Assembly: GCA_017307755.1 (NCBI GenBank)
Contig: JAFKGQ010000003.1
Coordinates: forward strand, 558,001 to 622,000
Source: Chitinophagaceae bacterium
GTDB taxonomy: Bacteria > Bacteroidota > Bacteroidia > Chitinophagales > Chitinophagaceae
DNA length: 64,000 nucleotides
Direction: 5' to 3'
The position numbers and the translations under genes are program-made. Of this stretch, positions 52,286-60,134 are shown one piece after another. Numbering within the stretch: the stretch's first letter is position 1; each line of letters starts with the position of its first letter. The notes under the pieces were generated by a model that had not been told where the DNA came from, did not search any database, and saw only the letters and a program-made list of their open reading frames with translations.

Positions 52286-53859
52286 TGGAGCAAACGCAGA
52301 GCCTCTGGCAATTCATGCGGCAGGAATCCGGTAAGTTGCTGCAGCAGACCTTCGAGCACATCGGGCTGACCTTTATTTCCCTGCTGATCGCCATTGTCAT
52401 CGGTGTGCCGTTGGGTATCTATATCACCCATCGCAGACGGGCGGCGGGCGCCGTCCTGGGATCGGCTGGGATATTGCAGACCATCCCAAGCATTGCGTTG
52501 CTGGGTTTTATGATCCCACTGCTGGGTATCGGCCCCCTTCCTGCCATTACGGCCCTTTTTCTCTATGCACTGTTACCCATCATCCGTAATACTTACACAG
52601 GTATCAATGGGGTAGACCCCCTGGTGAAGGAAGCAGCGGTGGCCATGGGGATGACCCGCCGGCAACGTTTGTTCAAAGTAGAACTGCCCCTGGCCTTTCC
52701 CGTCATCATGGCGGGTATACGCACGGCTACAGTGATCAATGTAGGGGTGGGTACTCTGGCAGCTTATATAGCCGCCGGCGGACTGGGCGAATTTATTTTT
52801 GGCGGCATCGCGCTCAACAATACGAATATGATCCTGGCCGGCGCCATACCTGCCGCACTGCTGGCCATCCTGCTGGATTTTCTGCTGTCCCTTGTTCAGA
52901 AGATGGGACGAGGAAAAAGAAGGACGATGTTGTGGGCATTGCCGTTCATATTCCTGCTATTCTCTTCTTTTTATGTACTGCCGTTGGGATACAGCTCCCG
53001 GTTGTTGGCAGGCTTCACCCCTGAATTTATGGGGCGCAGTGACGGGGACATTGGACTTCGTGTCGTGTATGGACTGAAGATCCGTACCGTCGTCATCAGC
53101 GATGCCGTTATGTATAAAGCAGCCTTTGAAAAGAAGCTGGATGTTATCAGCGGCTATAGTACAGATGGAAGATTAAAGACTTACGATCTGTTGACCCTCG
53201 ACGATGACAAAAAGATCTTCCCTCCTTATTATGCGGCGCCGGTCATCAGGCAAGAGATCCTGGAGAAATATACGATGCTGGCGCCTGTGCTGAACAAATT
53301 AGCCGGCCATATCAACGATTCGATCATGACGGAGCTGAACTACAAAGTAGAGCACCTGGGACAGACGCCCGAAAAATGCGCCCGGGATTTCCTGATAAAG
53401 GAGGGGTTGTACAAAGACCCGGCTCCTACCGTCGAAGGCACGATAAGGCTGGGGTCCAAGATTTTTCCTGAGCAATATATCCTCATCAATATGTATGCGA
53501 TGCTGATCCGGGGGTATACGGGTTTGCACGTAGATACAAAGACGGGTCTTGGAGGAACAAAAATCTGTTTTGAAGCGTTGGTGAATAACAGGATCGATAT
53601 GTACCCGGAATATACGGGTACAGCCCTGCTGGCCATCCTGCACCCGCAGACGGAGGATGTTCACCGTCTGGGAGGAGACAGAGATAGCGTTTATAACTAT
53701 GTGAAGGGACATTTTGTTAAGGAATACGGACTTACCTGGCTGGACCCCATCGGGTTTAATAATGCCTATGCCCTGATGATGCGGAGAAGCCAGGCACAAC
53801 AATTGGGTATTCGTACCATATCGGACCTTGCCATTTATCTGAAAAAAAACAAGCTATGA
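52285..53859 (+). CDS. Permease fused to a circularly permuted OpuAC/EgtU-type binding domain
   Basis: A 524-residue ABC importer subunit. Residues 1-210 are a permease domain with about five helices and the coupling segment EAAVAMGMTRRQRLFKVELP (116-135). A further helix (215-235) leads straight to the substrate-binding domain. Here the lobe order is swapped: the normal C-terminal lobe comes first (239-378; FMGRSDGDIGLRVVYGL, ISGYSTDGRLKTYDLLTLDD, FPPYYAAPVIR), then the normal N-terminal lobe (384-524; IRLGSKIFPEQYILINMYA, DMYPEYTGTALLAIL, GFNNAYALMMR, TISDLAIYL). The family imports quaternary amines: betaine, choline, carnitine or ergothioneine. Overlap with egtB by 4 bases favours ergothioneine or its betaine precursor. 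Confidence 0.88.
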   Translation: MEQTQSLWQFMRQESGKLLQQTFEHIGLTFISLLIAIVIGVPLGIYITHRRRAAGAVLGSAGILQTIPSIALLGFMIPLLGIGPLPAITALFLYALLPIIRNTYTGINGVDPLVKEAAVAMGMTRRQRLFKVELPLAFPVIMAGIRTATVINVGVGTLAAYIAAGGLGEFIFGGIALNNTNMILAGAIPAALLAILLDFLLSLVQKMGRGKRRTMLWALPFIFLLFSSFYVLPLGYSSRLLAGFTPEFMGRSDGDIGLRVVYGLKIRTVVISDAVMYKAAFEKKLDVISGYSTDGRLKTYDLLTLDDDKKIFPPYYAAPVIRQEILEKYTMLAPVLNKLAGHINDSIMTELNYKVEHLGQTPEKCARDFLIKEGLYKDPAPTVEGTIRLGSKIFPEQYILINMYAMLIRGYTGLHVDTKTGLGGTKICFEALVNNRIDMYPEYTGTALLAILHPQTEDVHRLGGDRDSVYNYVKGHFVKEYGLTWLDPIGFNNAYALMMRRSQAQQLGIRTISDLAIYLKKNKL

Positions 53860-55004
53860 GCCTTTTAGAACAATATCGCACCATTCGCCAGGCAAGCGAG
53901 GCTATCTGTCGTCCACTGAGGACGGAAGATTATGTGGTGCAGCCTGTTGTGGACGTCAGCCCTCCTAAATGGCATCTGGGGCATACCACCTGGTTCTGGG
54001 AAACCTTTGTCCTTATGAAATATGACCTGGCTTACAAGGTCTTCAATCCCGACTACAACTACGTGTTCAACAGCTATTATGAGACTGTTGGCGCCAGGGT
54101 CATACGTACTGACCGGGGTAATCTGAGCCGTCCCTCCGTAGAGGAGATCTATACTTACCGGAAATACGTAGATGCGGCGATGGAACGGCTGTTATTCTGC
54201 GACGTAAGTGACGTGCTGAGGGACATTCTACTGCTGGGGCTTAACCATGAGCAACAGCATCAAGAGCTGCTGTGGACGGACATCAAATATATACTCGGGC
54301 ATAACCCATTGTTGCCGGCGCTGTTGGAGAAGGACACCGATGACGGGGCTGCGGACGGCGGGGGTGGATTTGTCGGGATGCCGGCCGGCATTTATGAAAT
54401 AGGTTTTGAAGGCGAAGGATTTTTTTTCGATAATGAAAAGGCCCGGCATAAGGTTTACCTGGATGCCTATGAGATCGCCGCTTCGCTGGTGACGAATGCG
54501 GAGTTCCTTGACTTTATGAAGGCGGGGGGATATGATGATTTCAGGTATTGGCACGCGGAAGGTTGGGATTGGGTGAAGAACAACCATGTCAAGGCTCCCT
54601 TGTACTGGCACCTGATGGAGGGTAAATGGCATTATTATACGCTGGCGGGGCTTCGTCCGGTGGATCTGAGGGCGCCTGTCTGTCACGTCAGCTATTATGA
54701 AGCCGTCGCTTATGCCGCCTGGAAGGGTATGCGCCTCCCCACGGAAGGAGAATGGGAAGCCGCTTCCGAAAAATTTAGTTGGGGGAGAAGATGGGAATGG
54801 ACGGAAAGCGCCTATCTTCCTTACCCGGGATTTAAGAAGGCGGAAGGCGCCATCGGGGAATATAACGGCAAATTCATGGTAAGTCAAATGGTGCTGAGGG
54901 GAGCTTCTATAGCCACTCCCGCCCATCACAGCCGGAAGACATACCGGAATTTTTTTCATCCGCCCCTGAGATGGCAATTTACTGGCATACGTCTTGCCAG
55001 ATGA
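53856..55004 (+). CDS. egtB: Ergothioneine biosynthesis sulfoxide synthase EgtB
   Basis: EgtB is a non-haem iron enzyme that joins a sulfur donor to C2 of hercynine (trimethylhistidine) with O2. This 382-residue protein has an N-terminal DinB-like iron-binding domain with the His triad: KWHLGHTTWFWE (His43) and NHEQQHQE (His131, His135). It also has a C-terminal formylglycine-enzyme-like domain (about 170-382; GFVGMPAGIYEIG, MRLPTEGEWEAAS, VLRGAS). No EgtA or EgtC gene is adjacent, so the donor may be cysteine rather than gamma-Glu-Cys. The C-S lyase EgtE is also not seen. The ATGA overlap with the importer gene shows tight coupling. Confidence 0.92.
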   Translation: MSLLEQYRTIRQASEAICRPLRTEDYVVQPVVDVSPPKWHLGHTTWFWETFVLMKYDLAYKVFNPDYNYVFNSYYETVGARVIRTDRGNLSRPSVEEIYTYRKYVDAAMERLLFCDVSDVLRDILLLGLNHEQQHQELLWTDIKYILGHNPLLPALLEKDTDDGAADGGGGFVGMPAGIYEIGFEGEGFFFDNEKARHKVYLDAYEIAASLVTNAEFLDFMKAGGYDDFRYWHAEGWDWVKNNHVKAPLYWHLMEGKWHYYTLAGLRPVDLRAPVCHVSYYEAVAYAAWKGMRLPTEGEWEAASEKFSWGRRWEWTESAYLPYPGFKKAEGAIGEYNGKFMVSQMVLRGASIATPAHHSRKTYRNFFHPPLRWQFTGIRLAR

Positions 55005-55054
55005 ACCACCTGCGGGGTTGAGTTGTAATAAAAGGTCTAACTAAAATTGTAGCT

Positions 55055-56035
55055 ATGTTTTCTGTCACCTCCACCAGAAAGCTCACGGGTCGCCGTTCTT
55101 CCGTCTTTTATCAGGACGTGACAGGCGGCCTGCAGGCATCCCAGAAATATCTCCAATCAAAATATTTTTACGACGAAGCAGGTGATAAGCTTTTCCAGCA
55201 GATAATGGCCATGCCCGAGTACTATCTCACCCGCTGTGAGATGGAGATCATGCAGCATCAGTCTCCGGCGATGGCGGCTCTTTTTCAGGGCGAACCGTTC
55301 GACCTGGTGGAACTGGGACCCGGTGACGCCACCAAATCCTGGCACCTGTTGCGTGAGCTGTTAAAGACCAGGGTCCCCTTTACTTATTACCCCATCGACA
55401 TTTCCTCCAATGTCATCGAGTGGCTGGAAGAAAAGCTGCCGCTCAGTCTGCCTGGTCTGCAACTGCAGGGGCTGAACGGGGAGTATATGGACAGGGTGGA
55501 GTATGTAGAACATATTTCCCAAAGGAGGAAGATCGTCCTCTTTATGGGAGCTAACATTGGCAATATGACCATGCAGCAGGCCATACTTTTCTGCCGGCAA
55601 TTGCACGACCGGATGCGGCCGGGCGACCTGCTGCTTATCGGGTTCGACCTAAAAAAGGATCCCAAGACCATCCTCGATGCCTATAACGATAAACAAGGTA
55701 TCACCCGGGCATTCAACCTCAATCTGCTGAAGCGGATCAATCGCGAGCTGAATGCCGACTTTGACATCAGTCAGTTCGAACATTATCCCGTCTATGATCC
55801 CGGTACGGGCGCCTGCAGGAGCTATCTGATCAGCCGTATCGCCCAACAGGTGCACATCGGGGATGAGACGGTCATCTCTTTTAGGGAGAATGAAGCCATC
55901 TATATGGAGATCTCTCAAAAATATTCCTTGGAAGAGACTTATTACCTCGCAAGACAATCAGGATTCAGCTCTATGCATGAATTCTACGATTCAAAAAATA
56001 TGTTTGCCGATATTTTGTGGCAGCGTATGCCCTGA
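55055..56035 (+). CDS. egtD: L-histidine N-alpha-methyltransferase EgtD
   Basis: EgtD uses three S-adenosylmethionine to turn histidine into hercynine, the first step of ergothioneine synthesis. The 326-residue protein has the family start YFYDEAGDKLFQQIMAMPEYYLTRCEMEI (37-65), the SAM motif VELGPGDATKS (about 85-95), FMGANIGNM (with the Asn that binds the histidine), and IYMEISQKYSLEE, whose Glu and Ser match substrate-binding positions of mycobacterial EgtD. It follows egtB by 50 bases and completes the core pathway. ruvB begins 33 bases on. Confidence 0.92.
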   Translation: MFSVTSTRKLTGRRSSVFYQDVTGGLQASQKYLQSKYFYDEAGDKLFQQIMAMPEYYLTRCEMEIMQHQSPAMAALFQGEPFDLVELGPGDATKSWHLLRELLKTRVPFTYYPIDISSNVIEWLEEKLPLSLPGLQLQGLNGEYMDRVEYVEHISQRRKIVLFMGANIGNMTMQQAILFCRQLHDRMRPGDLLLIGFDLKKDPKTILDAYNDKQGITRAFNLNLLKRINRELNADFDISQFEHYPVYDPGTGACRSYLISRIAQQVHIGDETVISFRENEAIYMEISQKYSLEETYYLARQSGFSSMHEFYDSKNMFADILWQRMP

Positions 56036-56056
56036 GCACTGGTGGAAGTTTTGCGG

Positions 56057-56064
56057 TATATTTG
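56057..56064 (+). promoter_or_regulatory. -7 promoter box just before ruvB
   Basis: TATATTTG matches TAnnTTTG exactly and lies 4 bases before the ruvB ATG at 56069, so a transcript from it would be nearly leaderless. No clear -33 TTTG is found at the right distance. Confidence 0.4.
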
Positions 56065-56068
56065 TTCC

Positions 56069-57100
56069 ATGTCCAATCTCAATCTCAACAAGGATAAGAA
56101 TACTTTGAGCCCTTCTGATAAGGAGTTTGAGAACAATATACGTCCTGGCGCCATCGAAGAATTTTCCGGTCAGCCCCAGTTGATAGAGAACCTGAAGGTC
56201 TTTATCAAGGCAGCAAAAATGCGGGGGGAAGCCCTGGACCATATCCTCTTTCACGGTCCTCCCGGGTTGGGAAAGACTACTTTATCCAGGATCGTAGCTA
56301 ATGAGCTGGGTGTGCATATAAAAGAAACCTCCGGGCCAGTCATCGAAAAGCCCGGCGACCTGGCCGGGCTGCTGACCAACCTGGAGCCCAATGATGTGCT
56401 TTTTATCGACGAGATCCACCGGCTGAGCACGGTGGTAGAAGAATATCTTTATGCGGCGATGGAGGATTTCCGCATCGACATCATGATCGACTCGGGACCT
56501 AATGCCCGCAGTATCCAGTTGACGATCCATCCTTTTACCCTGGTGGGCGCCACTACCCGCAGCGGTCTTTTGACGGCGCCCCTGCTGTCCCGATTTGGCA
56601 TCAAATCCAGACTGGAATATTATACAGCAGAAACGTTGCAGCAGATAGTCCTCCGCTCTTCAGGCATACTCAATACGAGGATCACCTCGGATGCCGCAGG
56701 GGAGATATCCCGTCGCAGCAGGGGCACCCCCCGTATTGCCAATGGCTTGTTGAGAAGGGTCCGCGACTTCGCCCAGGTGTTGGGTAACGGGGTCATCGAC
56801 CTGGGTATTACCCAGCATGCGTTAAGAGCCCTCAATGTAGATGAACATGGTCTGGACGAGATGGACAACCGCATCCTTTCGACGATCATTGAAAAATTCA
56901 AAGGGGGGCCCGTAGGCATTACCACCATTGCTACTGCCGTAGGCGAAGAGACGGGCACGCTTGAGGAAGTATATGAGCCCTTCCTGATACAGGAAGGTTT
57001 CCTTATGCGGACCCCCCGTGGCAGAGAGGCCACTCCCAAAGCTTACGAGCACCTTGGTAAGAAAGGCCCCGGCAGACCGGGGGAATTGCCTTTGTTTTAG
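56069..57100 (+). CDS. ruvB: Holliday-junction branch-migration ATPase RuvB
   Basis: RuvB is the hexameric AAA+ motor that drives branch migration with RuvA. The 343-residue protein has Walker [10 protein letters not shown], Walker [11 protein letters not shown], sensor TRSG in [10 protein letters not shown], the arginine finger in [11 protein letters not shown] and the C-terminal winged helix ([22 protein letters not shown]). All are typical. The ATG at 56069 gives the usual start; an in-frame GTG lies at 56042. It converges on the response-regulator gene, and their stop codons overlap. Confidence 0.97.
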   Translation: MSNLNLNKDKNTLSPSDKEFENNIRPGAIEEFSGQPQLIENLKVFIKAAKMRGEALDHILFHGPPGLGKTTLSRIVANELGVHIKETSGPVIEKPGDLAGLLTNLEPNDVLFIDEIHRLSTVVEEYLYAAMEDFRIDIMIDSGPNARSIQLTIHPFTLVGATTRSGLLTAPLLSRFGIKSRLEYYTAETLQQIVLRSSGILNTRITSDAAGEISRRSRGTPRIANGLLRRVRDFAQVLGNGVIDLGITQHALRALNVDEHGLDEMDNRILSTIIEKFKGGPVGITTIATAVGEETGTLEEVYEPFLIQEGFLMRTPRGREATPKAYEHLGKKGPGRPGELPLF

Positions 57101-57801
57101 GCTTTTGCTGGTACAACGAGCCTGAACCCATTGCCATGTATATTCACAATCTCTATCTGGCTATCGTCCTTCAGATATTTTCTTAGCTTGGCGATATACA
57201 CGTCCATGCTGCGGCCATTGAAATAGGTGTCGCTGCCCCAGATCTTTTTGAGCGCCTGTTCCCTGGGCAGCAGATCATTCATATGCTCTGCAAGCATTTT
57301 CAGCAGCTCGTTCTCTTTGGGTGACAAGGTCTGTGTCTGACCTTTATGGCTCAGTTCCCGCAGCTTGGGATTGAAATGATAGGAACCCAGATCAAACTCT
57401 TTATTATCCGACTCTTTGTTGAGGTCGTCATTACGTTTGAGGATCGCTTTGATCTTCAGGAGCAATACTTCGCTGTCAAAAGGCTTTGTAATATAATCGT
57501 CGGCCCCCAGCTTGTAGCCCTGGATGATATCTTCCTTCATCGTCTTGGCGCTGAGAAAGAACAGGGGAATATCCGGATCCACATCGCGGATCTCTTCAGC
57601 AAGGGTAAAGCCATCCATATGAGGCATCATGATATCCAGGAGGCAGAGGTCAAAACGTTCGCGCTGGAAAGCCGCCAACCCCAATCTTCCGTCACGTTCA
57701 AGGGTTACATCAAAATCGCTTAATTCCAGATAGTTCTTCAGTACGCTGCCAAGGTTCTGATCGTCTTCACACAATAATATTTTGGGTTTCTTTCCTTCCA
57801 T
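57097..57801 (-). CDS. OmpR-family response regulator
   Basis: A 234-residue two-component regulator. The receiver domain (about 7-120) has the acidic pair (ILLCEDDQN), the phosphorylated Asp56 in [13 protein letters not shown], and Lys in [12 protein letters not shown]. The winged-helix output (about 135-232) has [20 protein letters not shown] and [32 protein letters not shown]. It resembles RprY-type regulators of Bacteroidota. No histidine kinase is adjacent. Its start faces the palindrome-rich region before the GroES-like gene. Confidence 0.93.
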   Translation of the reverse strand: MEGKKPKILLCEDDQNLGSVLKNYLELSDFDVTLERDGRLGLAAFQRERFDLCLLDIMMPHMDGFTLAEEIRDVDPDIPLFFLSAKTMKEDIIQGYKLGADDYITKPFDSEVLLLKIKAILKRNDDLNKESDNKEFDLGSYHFNPKLRELSHKGQTQTLSPKENELLKMLAEHMNDLLPREQALKKIWGSDTYFNGRSMDVYIAKLRKYLKDDSQIEIVNIHGNGFRLVVPAKA

Positions 57802-58027
57802 GATTATTATTTTTGTTTATGCGGGAAAATGGCATTCTGAAATTTAGCCTTTTTCCCGCAAATAGCTAATGTCAGAAACCTTCGTCGGAGCTGCTTCGAC
57901 ACACCCCTCCTCGGTCGGAACCTTCGGTTCTGGTCGAACCGCTTCCAGCGGTTCCGGTTACAAATAAAATTAATTCATTTGCCCTTTGCCAACCACAGGG
58001 GCTAATATTTTGTTAATAATTGGTTTT

Positions 58028-58054
58028 CAATAATTGGGCGGTGCCCAATTATTG
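58028..58054. repeat. 12-bp perfect inverted repeat
   Basis: CAATAATTGGGC (58028-58039), loop GGT, GCCCAATTATTG (58043-58054). It shares the AATTGG core with the repeat before leuS (31939-31974). The short loop fits a cruciform or RNA hairpin; no T-run follows. Confidence 0.65.
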
Positions 58055-58094
58055 CTTGAGGCCCAAAGGCCGAAAGCACAGATATTTATGGTTT

Positions 58095-58133
58095 GGCGAT
58101 AAAAAATTATTTTTTGCTCAATTTTTTATCGCC
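58095..58133. repeat. 14-bp perfect inverted repeat overlapping the promoter of the GroES-like gene
   Basis: GGCGATAAAAAATT (58095-58108) and AATTTTTTATCGCC (58120-58133) flank an 11-base AT-rich loop. It ends 6 bases before the -7 box at 58140, so it overlaps the expected -33 region and could be an operator. Confidence 0.7.
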
Positions 58134-58139
58134 ACATTC

Positions 58140-58147
58140 TAATTTTG
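58140..58147 (+). promoter_or_regulatory. -7 promoter box of the GroES-like gene
   Basis: TAATTTTG matches TAnnTTTG. It lies 5 bases before the ATG at 58153, so the mRNA leader would be very short or absent. A TTTG lies at 58113-58116 inside the inverted-repeat loop, 23 bases upstream, slightly more than the usual spacing. Confidence 0.45.
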
Positions 58148-58152
58148 TATTT

Positions 58153-58524
58153 ATGCATTTGACTCCGGATAATAAATTTAAGAAACTCGTAGTAATTGGC
58201 GACCGGGTGCTGATCCAGCCCGCCCGGGGAAATGAGCGCACGAATTCAGGCCTTTATCTTCCTCCTGGCGTCCAGGAAAAAGAAAAAGTACAGCAGGGAT
58301 ATGTCATCAAGACCGGACCCGGGTATGCAATTCCGATGCCCGGAGACGACGAACCATGGAAGCAGGAGGAAGATCAGGTGAAATATATCCCACTCCAGAC
58401 CCGTGAAGGGGATATTGCCATTTTTTTGCTAAGCGGGGCCACGGAAGTACAATATCAGGGAGAGAAATACTTTATTGTTCCGCAAAGCGCCATCCTGATG
58501 CTCGAACGGGAAGAGGAGATCTAA
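58153..58524 (+). CDS. GroES-like (Cpn10 family) protein
   Basis: A 123-residue protein with the Cpn10 fold pattern: LVVIGDRVLIQPARGNERTNSGLYLPPGVQEKEKVQQGYVIKTGPG at the front, a longer mid-loop (IPMPGDDEPWKQEEDQVKYIPLQ), and GEKYFIVPQSAILMLERE at the end. It is about 25 residues longer than GroES, and no groEL is beside it, so it is a paralogue rather than the main co-chaperonin. The ATG at 58153 is preferred; the longer frame would run through the inverted repeat. Function unknown. Confidence 0.82.
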   Translation: MHLTPDNKFKKLVVIGDRVLIQPARGNERTNSGLYLPPGVQEKEKVQQGYVIKTGPGYAIPMPGDDEPWKQEEDQVKYIPLQTREGDIAIFLLSGATEVQYQGEKYFIVPQSAILMLEREEEI

Positions 58525-58554
58525 GCGATTACCTCTCTTATGCTTATGATTCCT

Positions 58555-58562
58555 TATATTTG
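58555..58562 (+). promoter_or_regulatory. -7 promoter box of lpxC/fabZ
   Basis: TATATTTG matches TAnnTTTG exactly and lies 30 bases before the start codon at 58593. No clear -33 box was found at the expected distance. Confidence 0.4.
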
Positions 58563-58592
58563 CCAGCTTACAAATAGAATCCAAGTATCAGT

Positions 58593-59999
58593 ATGGACGC
58601 AAATTTTAATCCCGATAAACAGCATACATTAGCTAAAGTGGCAAATATTGCCGGAACGGGTCTTCACACAGGCATTCAGGTAAATATGACGCTGAAGCCC
58701 GCCAACCCGGGTTTTGGATATCAGTTCCAACGGGTGGACCTTCCGGGGCAGCCGACGATCAAGGCCGACTGCGACCTGGTGACTGACACGTCCCGGGGTA
58801 CTACCCTGGAGGAAAATGGCGCTAAGATCAGCACGGTGGAGCACATTCTGGCGGCCCTGGTGGGAATGGGCGTGGACAATTGCCTGGTGGAGGTCAATGG
58901 CCCCGAGATCCCCATCATCGATGGCAGTTCCGAGCCCTTTGTGGAGATCATTGAAAAAGCGGGTGTTTTGGAGCAGGATGCGGCGAAGTCCTGGTATAGT
59001 ATCGATACGAACATCCCTTTTTACGACGAGAAGAAGAGAGTGGAAATGGTGGTGATGCCGGCCATGGAATATAAGGTCACGACCCTCATCGACTTCAACA
59101 GCCCCGTGCTGGGCACCCAGCATGCCGGCCTGAAGACCATGCGGGAATTCAAAGCGGAAATAAGCCCCTGCCGTACCTTTTGTTTCCTCCATGAGCTGGA
59201 AATGCTGCTGGAACACAACCTGATCAAGGGCGGCGATATCAACAACGCCATCGTTGTCGTGGACAAACCCGTGACGCCTGAAGAAATGGCACGGCTGGCC
59301 AAGGCCTTCAAGAGAGAGAAGATCGAGATCAAAAGCGAAGGATACCTCAATAATCTGGAACTCCGGTTTCCCAACGAACCGGCACGTCACAAACTGCTGG
59401 ATGTGATAGGCGACCTGGCCCTTATTGGCTATCCCATAAAAGGACATATCATTGCCAATCGTCCCGGCCACTCTTCCAATGTGGAGTTTGCCAAAAAGAT
59501 CAAGCAATATATCCGCAGGAACAAGCATGTAAAGAACGTGCCTGTATACGACCCCAACCAGGAGCCTGTCTTTAATATCCACCAGATAGAGAAAACGCTT
59601 CCCCACCGCTATCCCTTTTTGATGGTGGATAAGATCATCGAACTGACCGACAAGCATATCGTGGGGATCAAGAATGTCACTTTCAACGAGGCTTTTTTTG
59701 CGGGACATTTTCCCGGCAATGCCGTCATGCCCGGCGTCCTGCAGGTGGAAGCCCTTGCCCAGACAGGCGGATTGCTGTGTATTAACAGTATGCCGGAAGG
59801 GCAATACGATACCTACTTTCTGAAGATCGACAATTGCAAATTCAAGGCGAAGGTGGTTCCGGGAGATACGATGATCCTCAGGATGGAATTGATCAATCCT
59901 ATCCGGCGTGGTATCTGCGAAATGCGGGGTACTGTTTTTGTCGGGAATAAAATAGCTACGGAAGCCGACCTGATGGCCCAGTTGGTAAAGAGAAGTTAA
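58593..59999 (+). CDS. lpxC/fabZ: Bifunctional LpxC deacetylase / FabZ dehydratase
   Basis: A 468-residue fusion typical of Bacteroidota. Residues about 1-305 are LpxC, the zinc deacetylase that commits UDP-3-acyl-GlcNAc to lipid A: VANIAGTGLHTG, the zinc-binding ISTVEHILAAL, EIPIIDGSSEPFV, SPCRTFCFLHE. Residues about 325-468 are FabZ, which dehydrates 3-hydroxyacyl-ACP: LPHRYPFLMVDKI and FFAGHFPGNAVMPGVLQVEALAQTGG with its catalytic His and Glu. The fusion links lipid A and fatty-acid synthesis at the branch where they compete. lpxA follows. Confidence 0.97.
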   Translation: MDANFNPDKQHTLAKVANIAGTGLHTGIQVNMTLKPANPGFGYQFQRVDLPGQPTIKADCDLVTDTSRGTTLEENGAKISTVEHILAALVGMGVDNCLVEVNGPEIPIIDGSSEPFVEIIEKAGVLEQDAAKSWYSIDTNIPFYDEKKRVEMVVMPAMEYKVTTLIDFNSPVLGTQHAGLKTMREFKAEISPCRTFCFLHELEMLLEHNLIKGGDINNAIVVVDKPVTPEEMARLAKAFKREKIEIKSEGYLNNLELRFPNEPARHKLLDVIGDLALIGYPIKGHIIANRPGHSSNVEFAKKIKQYIRRNKHVKNVPVYDPNQEPVFNIHQIEKTLPHRYPFLMVDKIIELTDKHIVGIKNVTFNEAFFAGHFPGNAVMPGVLQVEALAQTGGLLCINSMPEGQYDTYFLKIDNCKFKAKVVPGDTMILRMELINPIRRGICEMRGTVFVGNKIATEADLMAQLVKRS

Positions 60000-60047
60000 G
60001 AGAAGTTGACCGGAAGTTTATTTTACGGTAAATGTGTCAAATAAGTT

Positions 60048-60087
60048 TATTTTTGTGAAATGCTGGGTATAGCTCAGCATTTTTTTA
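60048..60087 (+). promoter_or_regulatory. Promoter box and terminator-like hairpin in the lpxA leader
   Basis: TATTTTTG (60048-60055) matches the -7 box. It is followed by ATGCTG (60060-60065), a 9-base loop, CAGCAT (60075-60080) and a run of T to 60087. Transcripts starting here would meet a terminator almost at once, 48 bases before the lpxA start at 60135. It may instead be the terminator of lpxC/fabZ. Confidence 0.45.
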
Positions 60088-60134
60088 ATATGCCTATGAA
60101 TAAGAAGGCGCTAAACCATAAGGAAGATCCAATA

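Larger units (their letters stand above)
57802..58152. other. Palindrome-rich divergent intergenic region of 351 bases
   Basis: No gene is seen between the response regulator and the GroES-like gene. The region contains, from left to right: GAACC-TTC-GGTTC (57918-57930), GAACCGC-TTCCA-GCGGTTC (57936-57954), a 12-bp perfect inverted repeat (58028-58054), GGCC-CAAA-GGCC (58060-58071) and a 14-bp perfect inverted repeat (58095-58133), then a -7 box. The two long repeats are listed separately. Confidence 0.7.

Noticed and set aside
51482..53859. Simple osmoprotectant (OpuA/OpuC) importer
   Set aside because: Not excluded, but the absence of CBS domains in the ATPase and the direct overlap with egtB make an ergothioneine-related substrate more likely.
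58629..59804. Long leftward open frame (391 codons) opposite lpxC/fabZ
   Set aside because: Shadow of a well-conserved gene. The translation is His-rich and unlike any protein family.
60065..60079. GGGTATAGCTCAGCA resembles the first bases of a tRNA gene
   Set aside because: No D-loop, anticodon arm, T-arm or acceptor 3' strand follows. The segment is explained by the TGCTG/CAGCA hairpin before a T-run.
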